From an uncultured Candidatus Saccharibacteria bacterium (lineage in GTDB: Bacteria > Patescibacteriota > Saccharimonadia > Saccharimonadales > Saccharimonadaceae), in the NCBI GenBank assembly GCA_947304395.1, contig CAMZBA010000001.1, positions 62,001 to 126,000 of the forward strand: a stretch of DNA of 64,000 bases, read 5' to 3'. The position numbers and the translations under genes were made by a program. Below the pieces are notes generated by a model that ran no database searches, had not been told where the DNA came from, and saw nothing but the letters and a program-made list of their open reading frames with translations. Every line of letters begins with the position of its first letter. Position 1 is the stretch's first letter. Below, piece by piece: positions 60,495-64,000 of this stretch.

Positions 60495-61154
60495 ATGATA
60501 GATTCTAAAGCATGGAACTGGAATATGGTAAAAGGCGACCACGAGAAATATTGGCAAGAGCCAGCGATGGAATCTTATTATCTTATAAACCGATGGCTAT
60601 CTCAGGATAAGAGGGATTATCTCGATCTCGGTTGCGGGTTAGGAAGACACACTATTCAATTTGCCAAAGCAGGGTTTAACACTTCTGGATTTGATTTAAG
60701 CGAAACATCGATTGAGAGAACGGAGAAGTACGCTGAGCAAGCAGGAGTAAAAGTCGATTTACGAGTTGGTGATATGTTGGACTTGCCGTATGGCGATAAT
60801 AGCTTTGACTGTATTTATTGTCGCAACGTAATATCTCATACCGATACAGAGGGAATGAGAAAAAATGTTTCTGAGCTAAAACGAGTCTTGAGAAAAGGCG
60901 GGGAGTGTTATTTGACTTTGGGCTCAAAGCAGACCTGGGGCTTTCAGCAAGATTGGCCGGTGGTGGACGAGAATACGAAAATCAGGGTTGAGGATGGACC
61001 GGAGAATGGCATACCACATTTTTATGCTGACTATGATCTAATCGTAGATTTATTCAGGGACTTTGAAATCGTGAAAGTTTTTCAAGTTGAAAAGTTTATT
61101 ACGAAAGAGCGAACCACTAGCTCATATCACTATCACGTACTAATTAGAAAATAA
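60495..61154 (+). CDS. Class I SAM-dependent methyltransferase
   Basis: YLDLGCGLGRHTIQFAKAGFNTSGFDLSETSIERTEKYAEQAG..GDMLDLPYGDNSFDCIYCRNVISH. Confidence 0.92.
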   Translation: MIDSKAWNWNMVKGDHEKYWQEPAMESYYLINRWLSQDKRDYLDLGCGLGRHTIQFAKAGFNTSGFDLSETSIERTEKYAEQAGVKVDLRVGDMLDLPYGDNSFDCIYCRNVISHTDTEGMRKNVSELKRVLRKGGECYLTLGSKQTWGFQQDWPVVDENTKIRVEDGPENGIPHFYADYDLIVDLFRDFEIVKVFQVEKFITKERTTSSYHYHVLIRK

Positions 61155-61162
61155 TAACCCGA

Positions 61163-61370
61163 TTGTTTGGGTATTAACAGGCGATTTTATAGGGGTAAAA
61201 CAGCAGTTTTTGCCCCACTTTTCGTACAAAAACGGCACAAAATAGCACCCTAGAGCCCGCAAGGTACTTAACGGGCATTTACCACTAAAAAACCGGCCAA
61301 AATGCCGAGTTTTTTTATAATCTGGTGGGGGCGAATTGCCCAGGCATTAACAATCTATAGAGAAGACATA
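61163..61370 (+). repeat. Repeat-family copy C (~208 bp)
   Basis: GGGTATTAACAGGCGATTTTATAGGGG..AAGGTACTTAACGGGCATTTACC..GGTGGGGGCGAATTGCCCAGGCATTAACAATCTATAGAGAAGA. Confidence 0.85.
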
Positions 61371-61513
61371 AGGAATAAGTTAGCTAATATATAAACTATA
61401 AGCCTAATATGTCAAATGTATTTAATAGGGATATGTATTTATTTTTGTCAACTCTATTTTCGACAAAAATAGCCGTATTTTACATCTGTAATTATTCTTT
61501 TGGTACATCTATA

Positions 61514-61542
61514 TTGACAAAAACAAGTATTTGTGCTATAAT
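61514..61542 (+). promoter_or_regulatory. Perfect consensus promoter TTGACA-17-TATAAT
   Basis: TTGACAaaaacaagtatttgtgcTATAAT. Confidence 0.9.
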
Positions 61543-61549
61543 ATAAGCA

Positions 61550-61723
61550 TAGTTAGAAAAGTTCATGCACTGACTAAGCACATTAAATGATTAGTTGTCG
61601 AAAACCTTTTCGCAAGTCTGCGACCTGTTTTGATTATCTATATGGTAGTTAAAACGGGTTGCAGAGCAGTCTAGCGACCTAATAATTCGTCGCGAGACGT
61701 TAAAGAGCGAAAGGAGAATAGTT
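61550..61723 (+). promoter_or_regulatory. Long structured 5' leader (about 175 nt) with four consecutive hairpins and a terminal SD
   Basis: Stems: TGACTAA/TTAGTTG; GAAAA/TTTTC; CTGCGACCTGTTTT-..-AAAACGGGTTGCAG (14 bp with GU); GTCTaGCGAC/GTCGCgAGAC; SD AAAGGAG. Confidence 0.65.
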
Positions 61724-62353
61724 ATGGAAAAAATGACTATTAATATGATCACCCTCAAGAATGGCCGCGCGCGTTACGCGGACGGTCGCACCGTAGCTTC
61801 CGAAACTGGACTGGCGCCGGAGACTGAGGTAGAGTATATCTGCCGTCAGTCCCGATGGACGGGTACCGGATATGCCAATAGCATCTACCGCATTTGCGGA
61901 ACTGACGATGCGTTAGTAATTCGCCACAATGACGGACCCTTAGATAATATCTGTTGGGATAACGTCCACGTGGAGAAGGGGTATTTCGCCAGGCAGCGCT
62001 CCTATGGGGCAACTTGCCGCGAGGCATCCAGGAAGCATCACCTTCCGATGGAGGTTTGCCTAGCCGTTGGCCCAGAGCTCTGTGAAGAGCTCGCTACCGA
62101 AGCGGCGAAGGTGACCTACCATCCCGGTGGATTTATCGGTAGCAACACTGTTGGCTTTGCCGAAGTCGAGCCCTACAAGCTCGATGATGGAGCAATCAAT
62201 GAGCTGCGTGCTGGAATCGGCCGCCGCAAGTCTGCCATCCTGTCGCTTCTCGCTGAATGCTCGGAAGAGCTGAAGGCTAAAATAAACGGCATGGGCCAGA
62301 AGAACTCTAAACGTATCGCGGAGTTCTTTGCGGCTATGGCTGACAACAACTAA
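61724..62353 (+). CDS. Protein of unknown function (209 aa)
   Basis: Strong promoter, SD and terminator; GC-richer codon usage than neighbours. Confidence 0.8.
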   Translation: MEKMTINMITLKNGRARYADGRTVASETGLAPETEVEYICRQSRWTGTGYANSIYRICGTDDALVIRHNDGPLDNICWDNVHVEKGYFARQRSYGATCREASRKHHLPMEVCLAVGPELCEELATEAAKVTYHPGGFIGSNTVGFAEVEPYKLDDGAINELRAGIGRRKSAILSLLAECSEELKAKINGMGQKNSKRIAEFFAAMADNN

Positions 62354-62365
62354 TCCGCTACTCAA

Positions 62366-62418
62366 TCCCCCGACTTCCACACAACCAGTGTGGGTAGAGC
62401 CGGGGGCTCTATTTTTTT
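62366..62418 (+). terminator. Intrinsic terminator
   Basis: CCCCCGacttCCACAC..GTGTGGgtagagcCGGGGGctctaTTTTTTT nested stem. Confidence 0.8.
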
Positions 62419-62431
62419 GAAAAAACGACCA

Positions 62432-62640
62432 AATTGTTTAGGGTATTAACAGATGAATTGACAGAGGTAAAAATGCACTTTTGGACGCATTTTTTGTGAA
62501 AAATCGATGCAAAATAGAACTCTAGGACCTGCAAGGTGCTTAATAGAAATTTGTCACTAAAAAATCGGCTAAAATGCCGAGTTTCTTAAAATCTGGTGGG
62601 GGCGAATTAGGCAGGCTTTAACAATTTATGGAGAAGAAAT
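62432..62640 (+). repeat. Repeat-family copy D (~209 bp)
   Basis: AATTGTTTAGGGTATTAACAGATG..GCAAGGTGCTTAATAGAAATTTGTCACTAAAAAATCGGCTAAAATGCCGAG..TCTGGTGGGGGCGAATTAGGCAGGCTTTAACAATTTATGGAGAAGA. Confidence 0.85.
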
Positions 62641-62683
62641 TAGGGCAAGAATATCGGCTTGTGCGCAATGATATAATAAATAT

Positions 62684-63337
62684 ATGAAGCGTTCAAGTCT
62701 TAAGAAATACTTTGCTGGTTTAAGGTTTGGGTTGCTATTGCAGATAGCAATAGGACCAATGTGTCTGATGGTTTTTAATACCGCAAAGAATAATGGCTTT
62801 TTCGCCGCCTTGCCACTTGTGCTTGCTATTGCTCTGGTCGATGCATTCTATATTACATTAGCGAGCTTAGGGGCTAGCAAAATACTGGAAAACAAAAAAG
62901 TCAAAAACATATCTAAAATATTAGGCGCCGCAGTTTTGGTTCTATTTGGTCTCAATATAATATTAGGCGTATTTGGTATTAACTTTATTCCGGCATTAAA
63001 CTTGGAACCAACCACTACTAATCTATTCCTGCAGGGGTTAGTACTAACTCTCTCGAATCCAATTACCATAGCTTTTTGGGGCAGCGTTTTGACCGTAAAG
63101 ATTATTGACGAGAAGATGACGAAGAAAGAACTTGCTGTTTTCTCATTTGGATTAGTTTCCGCAACGTTGCTGTTCTTGTCGCTAGTTGCCGTTCTCGGGA
63201 CCATACTTGCTGGTTTTATCTCTAAAAACATCTCGGATATTCTGAATGTGATTGTTGGGGTGGCCATAATAGCATTTGGTATTAGAATCCTTGTCAAAAA
63301 AGAGGATCATAAAAAGCGTGGAGCCCATAACGACTAA
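62684..63337 (+). CDS. LysE/RhtB-family exporter
   Basis: FAGLRFGLLLQIAIGPMCLMVFNTAKNNGFFAALPLVLAIALVDAFYI; 6 TM. Confidence 0.88.
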   Translation: MKRSSLKKYFAGLRFGLLLQIAIGPMCLMVFNTAKNNGFFAALPLVLAIALVDAFYITLASLGASKILENKKVKNISKILGAAVLVLFGLNIILGVFGINFIPALNLEPTTTNLFLQGLVLTLSNPITIAFWGSVLTVKIIDEKMTKKELAVFSFGLVSATLLFLSLVAVLGTILAGFISKNISDILNVIVGVAIIAFGIRILVKKEDHKKRGAHND

Positions 63338-63340
63338 CTT

Positions 63341-63515
63341 TGGGGCATTGACAGACGATTTTATAGGGATAAATGTGCTTCCAAAGCACATTTTTCGTGC
63401 AAAATCGGCGTAAAATAACATACTAGAACTTCGAAGGTACTTAACAGAAATTTACTACTAAAAAATCGGCCATTTCGCCGATTTAAATACTTCTTGGTGG
63501 ACCTATCGGCGTCTT
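63341..63515 (+). repeat. Repeat-family copy E (3' box degenerate)
   Basis: GGGGCATTGACAGACGATTTTATAGGGATAAATGTGCTTccaAAGCACATTTTTCGTGCAAAATCGGCGTAAAATAACATACTAGAACTTCGAAGGTACTTAACAGAAATTTACTACTAAAAAATCGGCcatttcGCCGATTT. Confidence 0.8.
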
Positions 63516-63907
63516 ATTCAAACCATAAAACATTAGAGCAGATAGTCAATTTAAAGAATCGTTAAAATCTACCAATGAAACCCAAACTAGCAATAAAGTT
63601 TCAGACAATGCTGTCAGCTGTAGGCTTAAGAAAGCTGGCGCAAAAATGCGCGCACGCTGGGACCACTAATCTTCGCTTATATCATAAGGCGTCACTCCTG
63701 TTTGCTACTCTGATGGCAAACAGGAGATTCTTGCGAGTCTTATACTATGCTCCAACTTTCTTGGTTTAAAAATTATATGCTACAATAAAAGCATAAGCAT
63801 TAGGTCAAAAATGCAGAATAAGGAGGTATGCGGAAACGTAATAATAAATATGAAAGTAATTATTCTTCGCGTTATTCGCTATTAAAGCAAAAACGAAGCA
63901 AACGGAT

Positions 63908-64000
63908 ATGAAGGAATATAACTATATCCCCCAATCGGTTTACGAAACAAAGGGAGGAGCTAAGAAGCCTGGACGGTCATATTTTAAAAAGAAACTGTCA
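63908..64000 (+). CDS. Possible start of a CDS running off the window
   Basis: MKEYNYIPQSVYETKGGAKKPGRSYFKKKLS.., open to the edge, ATGA overlap with a 27-codon upstream ORF (63828..63911). Confidence 0.3.
   Translation, partial: MKEYNYIPQSVYETKGGAKKPGRSYFKKKLS

Noticed and set aside
60238-63515. Repeat family as integron attC sites
   Set aside because: Boxes (GGNATTAACA, GGTGGGGGCGAATT) do not match RYYYAAC/GTTRRRY attC cores, and no integron integrase was seen; kept only as an analogy.
63575-63769. 64-aa plus ORF
   Set aside because: No promoter or SD support, low coding character.

Overview
AT-rich bacterial window. Gene content and expression signals look like a host-dependent CPR/Saccharibacteria-type genome; this is an inference from gene families and style, with no database search. 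It carries: (i) a large two-armed, convergent cell-surface glycan locus (about 1.6-14.4 kb: galE, Wzz-like, flippase, two LicD paralogs, IspD/TarI-type cytidylyltransferase, glf, EpsG-like polymerase, many glycosyltransferases); (ii) housekeeping genes (dus, smpB, aspS, murC, glmS, tRNA-Asn); (iii) many surface/secreted proteins (LCP, LGFP-repeat protein, subtilase with Big2 domains, MucBP protein, a 1911-aa VWA + DUF285/BspA-repeat protein, a pilin-like protein); (iv) an accessory tail (about 59.3-63.6 kb) of single unrelated genes, all in the same orientation, separated by a ~205-bp structured repeat family. In that family the boxes are conserved while the hairpin sequences differ between copies but still pair. 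This cassette-like array is the best candidate for an undescribed system. Other notable signals: pervasive leaderless architecture (-10 box 6-11 nt from ATG) next to a distinct minority class with TTGACA-17-TATAAT promoters plus Shine-Dalgarno sites and structured leaders; five helically phased TGTGNAWAA boxes upstream of a LexA-like protein lacking its peptidase; a shared promoter/leader motif at surface-protein genes; and a non-canonical NP(K/N)TAD C-terminal anchor. No CRISPR, rRNA, transposase or integrase gene was recognised.
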